Shown piece by piece: positions 1-7,186 of a DNA stretch of 25,806 nucleotides. Each line of letters begins with the position of its first letter. Position 1 is the stretch's first letter. The stretch is from JAJTHJ01 sp046316025 (GTDB lineage Bacteria; Pseudomonadota; Gammaproteobacteria; Burkholderiales; Burkholderiaceae_F). The DNA lies in assembly GCA_046316025.1 (NCBI GenBank), contig JBKCXU010000156.1, positions 1 to 25,806 on the forward strand. The letters run 5' to 3'. The translations under genes and the position numbers were made by a program. The notes under the pieces are model-generated. The model saw only the letters and a list, made by a program, of their open reading frames with translations. It had not been told where the DNA came from and made no database searches.

Positions 1-124
1 CCCCGGCCCGGGATGCCCCGAGCCGTTCTATCTATCGCTCGGTTTCCGGCATACCGGGCGCATCGACGATGGCGAGGTTGTGCTTGAGCTACCGATCGAT
101 TCCGGCGGTGAAAGGGCGGGCTGA
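1..124 (+). CDS. C-terminal end of a probable GNAT-family N-acetyltransferase (partial)
   Basis: An open frame enters from the left edge (codons from base 2) and stops at TGA 122-124, giving about 40 residues. The segment EPFYLSLGFRHTGRIDDGE followed by a hydrophobic VVLELP resembles the last strands of GNAT acetyltransferases, where an FY-x-x-LGF-x-x-TG motif precedes a final beta strand. Those enzymes move an acetyl group from acetyl-CoA to an amine; no substrate can be inferred from this fragment. The acetyl-CoA-binding part lies outside the window. The next gene starts about 110 bases downstream on the same strand. The call rests on a short match, so it is moderate. Confidence 0.5.
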   Translation, partial: PGPGCPEPFYLSLGFRHTGRIDDGEVVLELPIDSGGERAG

Positions 125-232
125 CACGCGGCTCACGCGGCCGGCGTGGGTTGGAACGGCTGGGTGGTGTACCGTCAAATTTCCGCCTGCATCGCCAACG
201 CCTCCCCACATACTGCCCATCGATTGAGCTTC

Positions 233-2275
233 ATGCCTGCGTGGCCCATAGCCGGAAGAGAAGCACTCACGACCCTCTGGCACGCCCAAGTCTCCAGCGG
301 TGCCCGCGAGCGGCGGGACACGCTGGCGCTGCTGCTCGCCACGGCGCTGGTGGCCGCTCCCCACGTCGAACACCTGCCGCTGTGGGCGACCGCGGTCATC
401 GCGCTCGTCTGGCTGTGGCGGCTTGGGCTGCTGCTCGCACAGCGGCCGCTGCCGCCGCGCTGGCTGCTGATTGTGCTGCTGGTCGCAGTCACCGGCGGCG
501 TGCTGCTGGAGTTCCGCACCATCGCCGGGCGCGACGCGGGCGTGACGCTGCTGCTGCTGCTGCTGGGCTTGAAGCTGCTGGAGCTGCGCGCGCGGCGCGA
601 CGTGTTCGTCGTCGTCTTCCTGTCGCTCTTCGTGCTGCTGGCGCAGTTCATGTTCGGCCAGGCGCTGCTGGTGGCGGCACTCGCGGTACTGGCGGTGGTG
701 GCGTTGTTCTGGGTGCTGGTGAGCGTCAACCTCGCCGAGACCGACCTGCCCGCGCGCCGCAAGCTCGCCATCGTCGGCCGCGCGCTTCTGCATGCGCTGC
801 CGCTGGCCGCGGTGATGTTCGTGCTGTTTCCGCGGCTGTCGGGGCCGCTGTGGAGCATCGGCACGCAGGCCGCCACCGCGCGCTCGGGGCTGTCGGACAC
901 GATGGCGCCCGGTTCGGTCGGCGAGCTGCTGCTGTCCGAAGAGATCGCCTTCCGCGTGAGCTTCGACGCCGCGCCGCCGCCGCGCGGCGCGCTGTATTGG
1001 CGCGGGCCGGTGCTGGCGCGCTTCGACGGGCGCACCTGGTCGCCGGTGCCCGAGATTGCCTCGGCGGGAACACGGCTCGACTTCGACCCGGCTTCGGCGG
1101 TCGAGTACACGGTCACGCTGGAGCCGCACGAGCGGCCCTGGCTCTTTGCGTTGGAGATGCCGGCGCTCGATGGCGATCTGGCCGCGCTTGGCGCCCGCCG
1201 CACGGGCGACGGCCAACTTCTGGCGGCACGCCCAGTCACGCAACGGCAACGCTATGCGGCGCGCTCGTACACGCGCTTCGCCCTGGGCGATGCGCAGCGC
1301 GAACCGCCGGCGCGCCTTTCGACGCAACTCCCTGCGGGGTTCAACCCGCGCACACTCGCCTTTGCGCAGCAACTGCGGCAGTCGGCAGCCGACGGCGCGC
1401 CCGCGGCGCTGGTGGCGGCGGTGCTCGATCACTTTCGCCGCAACGAGTTTTTCTACACGCTCCAGCCGCCGCCGCTCGGCCGCGACAGCGTGGACGAGTT
1501 TTTGTTCGACACGCGGCGCGGCTTTTGCGAGCACTACGCCAGCGCCTTCGTCGTGTTGATGCGCGCGCTCGGCGTCCCGGCGCGGGTGGTGACCGGCTAC
1601 CACGGCGGCGAGGTCAACGCGGTGGACGGCGCCTTCACGGTGCGGCAGGCCGATGCGCACGCCTGGGCCGAGGTGTGGCTGGCCGGCCGCGGCTGGGTGC
1701 GGGTCGATCCGACCGCGGCGGTCGATCCCACCCGCGTCGACCAGACCGCGCGCGCGGCGCGCTCGGTGGCGCAGCCGGCGGGGGCCGCGCTGATCAACCT
1801 GGCGCCGCCGAACTGGCTGCGCCAGTTGCGCTGGAACTGGGAGGCGGTGGAAAACGCCTGGAACCAATGGGTACTCACCTACTCGGCCGAGCGGCAGCGC
1901 AATCTGATGGAGCGGCTCGGCCTGCGGCCGACGACGGAGACTGTGGCGCTGGTGTTTGCCGCAGCGCTGGCCGCGGCACTGCTGCTGGCGGGCCTGTTGG
2001 CGCTGCGCCAGCGCGTGCGGCGCGATCCGCTGGCCGAGGCGATGGCCGTGTTGCGCGAGCGCTTGCAGCGCGCCGGGGTAGCCGCCGCTGCCTGTGACGG
2101 ACCGCGCGCGCTGCGCGAGCGGCTGGGCGCGCCGCTTGCCGAGCCCAGCCGCGCCACCGCCGCCGCGCTGCTCGCGGAGATCGAGCACTGGCGCTACGCA
2201 ACCGGCCACGTGCCGCCGGCGCGCCTGCGCGCGCTGCGGCGGGCGGTGCGAAGTTTCCGGCCGCGGCGGGCATGA
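233..2275 (+). CDS. tgpA: TgpA-type membrane protein with DUF3488 and transglutaminase-like domain
   Basis: A 680-residue inner-membrane protein. The first ~190 residues hold several hydrophobic helices (DUF3488 region), followed by a periplasmic segment with a transglutaminase-like papain-fold core. The catalytic triad is visible: Cys432 in GFCEHYA, His476 in AHAWAE and Asp492 in VDPTA. One more transmembrane helix (about residues 565-590) and an Arg-rich cytoplasmic tail (DUF4129-like) follow. In Pseudomonas the family member TgpA is essential; its substrate is unknown. I chose ATG 233, not GTG 146, because the hydrophobic part begins soon after it and the upstream codons do not look coding. 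The MoxR ATPase and DUF58 genes that often precede this family are not here. The stop overlaps the next gene (ATGA), so the two are probably translationally coupled. Confidence 0.88.
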   Translation: MPAWPIAGREALTTLWHAQVSSGARERRDTLALLLATALVAAPHVEHLPLWATAVIALVWLWRLGLLLAQRPLPPRWLLIVLLVAVTGGVLLEFRTIAGRDAGVTLLLLLLGLKLLELRARRDVFVVVFLSLFVLLAQFMFGQALLVAALAVLAVVALFWVLVSVNLAETDLPARRKLAIVGRALLHALPLAAVMFVLFPRLSGPLWSIGTQAATARSGLSDTMAPGSVGELLLSEEIAFRVSFDAAPPPRGALYWRGPVLARFDGRTWSPVPEIASAGTRLDFDPASAVEYTVTLEPHERPWLFALEMPALDGDLAALGARRTGDGQLLAARPVTQRQRYAARSYTRFALGDAQREPPARLSTQLPAGFNPRTLAFAQQLRQSAADGAPAALVAAVLDHFRRNEFFYTLQPPPLGRDSVDEFLFDTRRGFCEHYASAFVVLMRALGVPARVVTGYHGGEVNAVDGAFTVRQADAHAWAEVWLAGRGWVRVDPTAAVDPTRVDQTARAARSVAQPAGAALINLAPPNWLRQLRWNWEAVENAWNQWVLTYSAERQRNLMERLGLRPTTETVALVFAAALAAALLLAGLLALRQRVRRDPLAEAMAVLRERLQRAGVAAAACDGPRALRERLGAPLAEPSRATAAALLAEIEHWRYATGHVPPARLRALRRAVRSFRPRRA

Positions 2276-3288
2276 AGCGGCGCAGCGCACTCGGCGGTCT
2301 GGCCGCGCTTGTCTTGACGGGCGCCGCGCCGCACGCCTCGGCGCAGTCCGCCGAGGGCCGCCCCTACCCGGAGCGGCCGGAAGTGATGGAGTTTCTCGAC
2401 GGGCTGGAGGCTGCCACCGGCGTGCCGCGCGCCTGAGCCGAACGCGTGCTAGCGCAGGGCCGCTACTCGGCCACGGCTGAGCGGCTGACCACGCCGAGCG
2501 AGACGCCGCCGCCGCGCGACTGGCGCGAGTACCGGGCGCGCAACGTCGACGCGCGGCGCATCGACGAAGGCATCGCCTTCGCCCGCGCGCACCGCCGCTG
2601 GCTGGCGCAGGCCGAGCAGCGCTTTGGCGTGCCGCCAGCGGTGATCGTGGCGATCATCGGCATCGAAAGCTTCTACGGCCGCAACACCGGCCACTTCCGC
2701 ACGCTCGACGTGCTGCTGACGCTGGCCTTCGACTACCCGCGGCGCGCGCCGCTGTACCGCGAGCAACTTGCCGAGTTCCTGCTGCTGGTGCGCGAGCAGC
2801 AACTCGACCCGCTGGCGCTGCGCGGCTCGTTTGCCGGGGCGATCGGACTGCCGCAGTTCCTGCCGGCGTCGATCCGCCGCTACGCGCTGGACTTCGACGG
2901 CGACGGGCGCGTCGATCTGGCGACGAGCCAGGCCGACGCCATCGGCTCGGTGGCCAACTACCTTGCCGCGCAGGGCTGGCAGCGCGGCCTGCCGATAGCG
3001 CTGCCCGCGCAAAGCGACAGCGGCGCCGCGGAGACCTACGCCCGCGGCATCACCGCCGCGTGGCGCTGGCAGGACGTCGCCGCGCGCGACGTGCGCATCG
3101 CCGGCGACCTGGCGCCCGCGACCGAAGTGCTGATGATCGACCTGCCCGGCACCGACGCCGCCGGCAATGCCGTCGTCGAGTACCGCGTCGGCACCGCCAA
3201 CCTCGCCGCGGTGCTGCACTACAACCGCAGCTACTTCTATGCGGCGGCGGTGACGGATCTGGCGGGGGCGATAGCGCGGGGGTTGTAG
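2272..3288 (+). pseudogene. mltB: Lytic murein transglycosylase B, interrupted by an in-frame TGA
   Basis: ATG 2272 opens a frame with a signal peptide (RR, then a hydrophobic run ending in AHASAQ-like residues) and the family's N-terminal helix. It meets TGA at 2434-2436 (codon 55), then runs in the same frame to TAG at 3286-3288, 338 codons in all. After the stop come the MltB/Slt35 hallmarks: catalytic Glu132 in IIGIESFYGRNTG, then SFAGAIGLPQFLPAS, a DFDGDGRVDL EF-hand-like loop, and SVANYLAAQGW. MltB cleaves the MurNAc-GlcNAc bond of peptidoglycan and forms 1,6-anhydro-MurNAc. The stop sits where homologues could carry Trp (PRA-stop-AERV), so a single TGG to TGA change explains it. GTG 2446 could restart translation, but that product would lack an export signal. 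It overlaps the upstream gene by ATGA. A sequencing error cannot be excluded. Confidence 0.85.
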
Positions 3289-3338
3289 AGCGCGGCGCGA
3301 TTGCCGCGATAGCAGCGCGTCGCTGCGAGCCGGCGGTC

Positions 3339-3430
3339 TTCCCTCACCCGGCGCTGCGCGCCACCCTCTCCCGAGGGGAGAGGGTACGAACGGCCCCTCT
3401 CCCCCCGGGAGAGGGGTTGGGGTGAGGGAG
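3339..3430. repeat. Inverted-repeat intergenic element (CCCTCACCC family), copy 1
   Basis: Outer arms CCCTCACCC (3341-3349) and GGGTGAGGG (3420-3428) enclose internal hairpins made of CCCTCTCCC/GGGGAGAGGG-type arms. The element fills the gap between the 3' ends of mltB and maiA, which converge, and could fold into a terminator-like structure for both. Related copies lie at 7075-7155 and at the right edge of the window. It resembles non-coding REP/MITE-type elements common in GC-rich proteobacteria. The rest of the gap (3289-3338 and 3431-3468) holds nothing I recognise. Confidence 0.8.
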
Positions 3431-3468
3431 GACCGCACCGCCCGAAGCCGCCAACCGCAACAAGGTCA

Positions 3469-4110
3469 CTACGCAAAGTCCACTTGCCTCTCCGGCCGCG
3501 CCGCCTCGAACGCCGGCACCTGCATGCAAGCGTCGAAAATCCGCATCACCATCGGCACGTGCTCGAGCCGGCAGTCGAAGCGCCTGGCGTTGAAAATCTG
3601 CGGCACCAGGAGCACGTCGGCCAGTGTGACCGCATCGCCCAACACGTAGCGTCCGACGCGCCCGGCAGCGACGAGTTGCGCTTCCAGTTGCGCCAGGCCC
3701 TGCTCGACCCAATGCCGGTACCACGCGTTCTTGGCGTCTTCGCTGGCACCCAGTTGCCGCACCAGATAGCGCAGCACGCGCAGGTTGTTCAGCGGGTGGA
3801 TCTCGCAGGCGATCGACAGCGCCATCGCCCGCACGTAGGCGCGCGCCAGTGGGTCGGCGGGCAACAGCGGGGGCTGCGGGTAGGTCTCGTCCAGCCATTC
3901 GACGATCGCAATCGACTGCGTGAGCGCGGTGCCGTCGTCGAGCTCAAGTACCGGTACGAGTTCTGCCGCATTCAGCTCGCGAAACTCGGGTGCGCTCTGT
4001 GCGTTGGCCAGCAGGCCGACGGGCGCGTACTCGTAGCGCAGCCCCTTCAGGTTGAGCGCGATCCGCACGCGGAACGAGGCCGACGAGCGCGCGGCGTTGT
4101 AAAGCTTCAT
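3469..4110 (-). CDS. maiA: Maleylacetoacetate / maleylpyruvate isomerase (zeta-class GST-like)
   Basis: A 213-residue glutathione S-transferase fold protein of the MaiA/NagL family, which uses glutathione to isomerise a cis ring-cleavage product (maleylacetoacetate or maleylpyruvate) to its fumaryl form. Seen: the N-terminal thioredoxin-like segment with RSSASFRVRIALNLKG, then LVPVLELDDG and TQSIAIVEWLDE, where glutathione binds, and the helical half with CEIHPLNNLRVLRYL and TLADVLLVPQ. The active-site SSC motif of zeta-class enzymes reads SSA here (Ala11); NagL-type maleylpyruvate isomerases also lack that cysteine. It is the last gene of an operon, six bases after dctM, with a fumarylpyruvate hydrolase-like gene at the other end. 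That pairing favours maleylpyruvate (gentisate route), but homogentisate metabolism is also possible. Confidence 0.85.
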   Translation of the reverse strand: MKLYNAARSSASFRVRIALNLKGLRYEYAPVGLLANAQSAPEFRELNAAELVPVLELDDGTALTQSIAIVEWLDETYPQPPLLPADPLARAYVRAMALSIACEIHPLNNLRVLRYLVRQLGASEDAKNAWYRHWVEQGLAQLEAQLVAAGRVGRYVLGDAVTLADVLLVPQIFNARRFDCRLEHVPMVMRIFDACMQVPAFEAARPERQVDFA

Positions 4111-4115
4111 GGCGA

Positions 4116-5438
4116 TCACCTGCCGACGAATTGCACGGCCCACAGCGTAAGGGCCGGAAAGGCCAGCAGCAGCAGCGTTCGCACCGCGTCGCTGGCGAGG
4201 AACACGGCGACGCGGCGGTAGGTCTGCGCGATCGGCACGTCGCGGGCGATGCCGTTGACGACCACGACGTTCAAGCCCACGGGCGGCGCGATCAATCCGA
4301 TATTGACCACACACAGCACCAGAATGCCGAACCAGATCGCCTTGGCCTCGGGCGCCAGCCCGTGCAGGTCGAGCGCGAGCACGGTGGGCAGCAACACCGG
4401 CAGGGTGAGCAGCAGCATCGACAACTCGTCCATCACGCCGCCCAGCACCACGTAGAAGACGAGGATCGCGGCGACCACGACGAGCGGCGGCACGTCGAGC
4501 GTGCCGACCCATTGCGCCAGTTGCGCCGGCAGTTGCGACAGAGCGAGTGCAGCGTTGAGCATGTCCGCGCCGACGAAGATCATGAAGATCGCCGCCGCGG
4601 TCTGCGCGGTGCCGAGCAGCGCGCGGCGGATGCCGCCCCAGCGCAGTTCGCCCACCGCCACGCCGGCGACGAGTGTGAGCAAGGCGCCGATAGCAGCCGC
4701 CTCCGTCGCGGTGAAGACACCGCCGTAGATGCCGCCAAAGACGAGCGCGAAGATCGCCACGATCGGCCACACCGTGCGCAGCGCCGCGCCGCGCGCGCGC
4801 CACGGCAGGCGCGGCTCGGGCGGGCCGTCCCGCGGACGCAGCCGCATGTAGACGGCAATCGCGATGCAGTAGCCGGCGGCGGCAATCAACCCCGGCACCA
4901 GGGCCGCGGCAAAGAGCTTGGCGATGCTCTGCTCGGCGACGATCGCATAGATCACCAGCACCACGGAGGGCGGGATCAGGATGCCGAGCGTGCCGCCGGC
5001 GGCGAGTGTGGCGGTGGCAAAGCCGCCGTCGTAGCCGTAGCGGCGCATCTCGGGCAGCGCGACGTTGGCGATGGTCGCCGCCGTGGCCACCGACGAGCCG
5101 CACACCGCGCCGAACGCCGCGCAGGCGAGGACTGCCGCCTGCGCCAGCCCGCCGCGCCGGTGCGCGACGAAGGCCGCCGCCGCGCGGAACAGCGCCGCGG
5201 ACAAGCCGCTGTGCGTGGCAAACTGCCCCATCAGGATGAAGAGCGGCACCACCGACAAGTCGTAGACCGAGAAGCGCGCAAAGACGAGGCCCTTCAAGTA
5301 ACCAAGCAGCGCGGTCTCGCCCGACAGCAGCAGGTAGCCCACCGCGCCGGGCAGGAACATCGCCACCCACAGCGGCACGCGCAGCGCCATCAGCGCGAGC
5401 ATCGCGCCGAGCATGGCGAGCGGCAGGGTCCAGCTCAT
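4116..5438 (-). CDS. dctM: TRAP transporter large permease subunit (DctM family)
   Basis: A 440-residue, very hydrophobic protein with about a dozen predicted membrane segments. It is the large integral-membrane subunit of a tripartite ATP-independent periplasmic (TRAP) transporter, which drives solute/sodium symport. Family-typical stretches include VPLFILMGQFA, AFGAVCGSSVATAATIA, AAGGTLGILIPPSVVLVIYA, FTATEAAAIGA and GLIAPPVGLNVVVVNGIA. ATG 5438 was chosen because the protein then begins at the usual MSWTLPLAML-type first helix and because ATGA couples it to the dctQ stop; the open frame extends further upstream but is not coding there. Downstream, maiA follows after six bases. Confidence 0.93.
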   Translation of the reverse strand: MSWTLPLAMLGAMLALMALRVPLWVAMFLPGAVGYLLLSGETALLGYLKGLVFARFSVYDLSVVPLFILMGQFATHSGLSAALFRAAAAFVAHRRGGLAQAAVLACAAFGAVCGSSVATAATIANVALPEMRRYGYDGGFATATLAAGGTLGILIPPSVVLVIYAIVAEQSIAKLFAAALVPGLIAAAGYCIAIAVYMRLRPRDGPPEPRLPWRARGAALRTVWPIVAIFALVFGGIYGGVFTATEAAAIGALLTLVAGVAVGELRWGGIRRALLGTAQTAAAIFMIFVGADMLNAALALSQLPAQLAQWVGTLDVPPLVVVAAILVFYVVLGGVMDELSMLLLTLPVLLPTVLALDLHGLAPEAKAIWFGILVLCVVNIGLIAPPVGLNVVVVNGIARDVPIAQTYRRVAVFLASDAVRTLLLLAFPALTLWAVQFVGR

Positions 5439-5902
5439 CGCGGCGGCCCGGTTACCGCGGAGTACAGCGCGTTGGCGGTGGCGAGCAGCAGCCCCGGCAC
5501 CAAAGCGACGTAAGCCCACCACAGCGGCATGGCGAGCAGCATCGTCGTCTCGCCGCTGGCGCGCAGGTCGGCGACCGCCACGCCGGCGCGCCAGGCGAGC
5601 AACAGGTAGATCGCCGCAGCCGCCAGCGCGCCGGCACGGTCGAGCGTGCGTTGCGTGTAGGGCGTTGCGTGCAGCGTGAAGACATTCACCATCACATGGC
5701 TGCTGCGCCACTGGCAGTACGGCAGCGCTGCCGCAATCGCCACCGCGCAGCCGAGTTGCATCAGCTCCACGTCGCCGAGCAGCGGCGTATCAAGCAGCCA
5801 GCGCCCGAGGATCGACGCGGTAACGGCGAGCACGAGTACGCACAGCAGCACGCCGCCGGTGAGGGCGAAGGCGAGGGACAGGCGGTCGAGCGCGTCACGC
5901 AT
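5435..5902 (-). CDS. dctQ: TRAP transporter small permease subunit (DctQ family)
   Basis: A 155-residue membrane protein with four hydrophobic helices, the usual design of the small TRAP subunit that links the periplasmic binding protein to DctM. Seen: helix 1 with LAFALTGGVLLCVLVLAV, the segment LGRWLLDTPLLGDVELMQLGCAVA, a PYCQWRSSHVMVNVF stretch typical of DctQ, and a last helix near LWWAYVALVPGLLLA. I chose ATG 5902, just before the first helix; an upstream ATG at 5992 in the same frame would add 30 residues unlike the family. The stop overlaps the dctM start by ATGA. A gap holding two small hairpins separates it from dctP. Confidence 0.85.
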   Translation of the reverse strand: MRDALDRLSLAFALTGGVLLCVLVLAVTASILGRWLLDTPLLGDVELMQLGCAVAIAAALPYCQWRSSHVMVNVFTLHATPYTQRTLDRAGALAAAAIYLLLAWRAGVAVADLRASGETTMLLAMPLWWAYVALVPGLLLATANALYSAVTGPPR

Positions 5903-5993
5903 TGACGCGTCGCCGATGAAGATAACGCGGACTGCGGCCGCGCTGATCTCGCTGCGCGCCCGGTGAACTGGCCGAGCCGCCGCGCAGCTCACA

Positions 5994-6030
5994 GCCCGCG
6001 AAGCGGGCGTTCACAGGCGGCACAGCCGCC
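5994..6030 (-). other. Two tandem hairpins between dctP and dctQ
   Basis: Two short perfect hairpins sit directly after the dctP stop: GCCCGC-GAA-GCGGGC (5994-6008) and GGCGGC-ACA-GCCGCC (6016-6030). Neither has a T run. In an operon where the binding protein is needed in excess over the membrane subunits, such structures could slow 3' decay of the dctP part of the message or cause partial termination. That role is inferred only. Confidence 0.45.
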
Positions 6031-6037
6031 GTCATCT

Positions 6038-7186
6038 TCACTTCTTCGAAGACGCCGAATGCTTCGCAATCGCCGCCCGCGCATCGCCGAGCAGCGCATT
6101 GCCGTCCAGCCCGCGCTTGTTCATGTCGGCGATCCAGTCGGCGTACAGCGGGCGCGCGGCGCGCTCCCAGGCAGACAACTCGGTGGCGGGCACGGCGTTG
6201 ATCGCGTTGCCGCGGTCGAGCGCCTGCTTGCGGCCCACCGGCGCCGCAGCATCCCACAAGGCGCCGGCGTGTGCAGACAGTTCGGCGCCGCTGTTGGCGT
6301 CGATCACCGGCTGCAAATCGGCGGGCAGCTTGTCGTAGGTCGCCTTGTTCATCGCCAGCAGGAACACCGCGGTGTAGAGCGCGGGCGTGGCCGGGTCGGT
6401 CTCGGAATGAAAGCGCACCACCTCGTGCAGCTTGATCGCGGGCACCACCTCCCAGGGCACCACGGCACCATCGATGACGCCCTTGCTCACGGCATCCGGC
6501 ACCGCGGGCACCGGCATCGAGACGGGCGTGGCGCCGAAGGCGGCCAGCATCCGGTTGGTCTGTCGCGTCGGCGCGCGCAGCTTCATCCCTTTGAAGTCGG
6601 CCAGCGTACGCACCGGCTTGTCGCGCAGGTGCAGTTGGCCGGGGTCGTGCACGTGGATCGCCAGCGGCTTGACCGCGGAAAACTCGTTGACCGCGTGCCG
6701 GCTGTAGAACTCCCAGGCCGCGCGCGAGGTGGCCTGCGCGCTGCCGGTCGTCATGAACGGCAGCTCGAAAACCTCCATGATCGGGAAGCGCCCCGCCGTG
6801 TAGCCGGGCAGCGTCCAGACGATGTCCGCCACACCGTCGCGCGCCTGGTCGTAGAGCTGCGGCGGCGTGCCGCCCAGTTGCATCGACGGATAAAGCTGGC
6901 ACTTCAGGCGCTGTTTGGACTCGCGCTCGATCTTCTCGCACCAGGGCAGCAGCAGCTTGGCGTGCGTGGTGCTGGTGGCCGGCAGGAAGTGCGCGACCTT
7001 GAGGATGATGGGCTGCTGGGCCGCGGCGGGACTGGAGGCCGATGCAAGCAACGTCCCGATAGCCAGTAGCCACGCCCCCACCCTGGCCCTCCCCCGCAAG
7101 CGGAGGAGGGAATCACCTCTATCCCCTGCGACGCGGGGGAGGGTTGGGGTGGGAGCATGTGCATATCGCACAGGCACCGCCGTCAT
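6038..7186 (-). CDS. dctP: TRAP transporter periplasmic substrate-binding protein (DctP family)
   Basis: The secreted solute receptor of the TRAP system. The mature part starts near PIILKVAHFLP, the usual first strand, and has family features such as QLGGTPPQLYDQARDGVADI, ELPFMTTG, the core MKLRAPTRQTNRML containing the conserved Arg that normally pairs with a substrate carboxylate, and GVIDGAVVPWEV. This suits a carboxylated substrate. A hydrophobic signal segment (AWLLAIGTLLASASSPAAAQQ) is present, but ATG 7186 lies 37 codons upstream and the intervening codons are largely an in-frame copy of the CCCTCACCC-type repeat. ATG 7186 overlaps the nagK stop (ATGA), which supports it; TTG 7099 and GTG 7081 are alternatives giving a normal signal-peptide length. 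The start is therefore uncertain, the function is not. Confidence 0.88.
   Translation of the reverse strand: MTAVPVRYAHAPTPTLPRVAGDRGDSLLRLRGRARVGAWLLAIGTLLASASSPAAAQQPIILKVAHFLPATSTTHAKLLLPWCEKIERESKQRLKCQLYPSMQLGGTPPQLYDQARDGVADIVWTLPGYTAGRFPIMEVFELPFMTTGSAQATSRAAWEFYSRHAVNEFSAVKPLAIHVHDPGQLHLRDKPVRTLADFKGMKLRAPTRQTNRMLAAFGATPVSMPVPAVPDAVSKGVIDGAVVPWEVVPAIKLHEVVRFHSETDPATPALYTAVFLLAMNKATYDKLPADLQPVIDANSGAELSAHAGALWDAAAPVGRKQALDRGNAINAVPATELSAWERAARPLYADWIADMNKRGLDGNALLGDARAAIAKHSASSKK
7075..7155. repeat. Inverted-repeat element (CCCTCACCC family), copy 2, within the dctP 5' end
   Basis: Outer arms CCCCCACCCTGGCCCTCCCC (from 7075) and GGGGGAGGGTTGGGGTGGG (ending 7154) flank an AT-richer centre. 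The arrangement and base composition match the element at 3339-3430. Unlike that copy it is not intergenic: it lies between the ATG at 7186 and the hydrophobic signal core of dctP and keeps the reading frame open. Confidence 0.7.

Noticed and set aside
89..2290. Long minus-strand open frame opposite tgpA
   Set aside because: Low-complexity Arg/Gln/His-rich product without motifs; antisense shadow of the transglutaminase gene.
2434..2436. Selenocysteine as an explanation of the mltB TGA
   Set aside because: MltB is not a selenoprotein family, the position is not catalytic, and no hairpin of SECIS type was evident just downstream.
3339..3430. CRISPR array or integron site at the inverted repeats
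   Set aside because: No evenly spaced direct repeats with unique spacers and no integrase; the structure is a single palindromic element.
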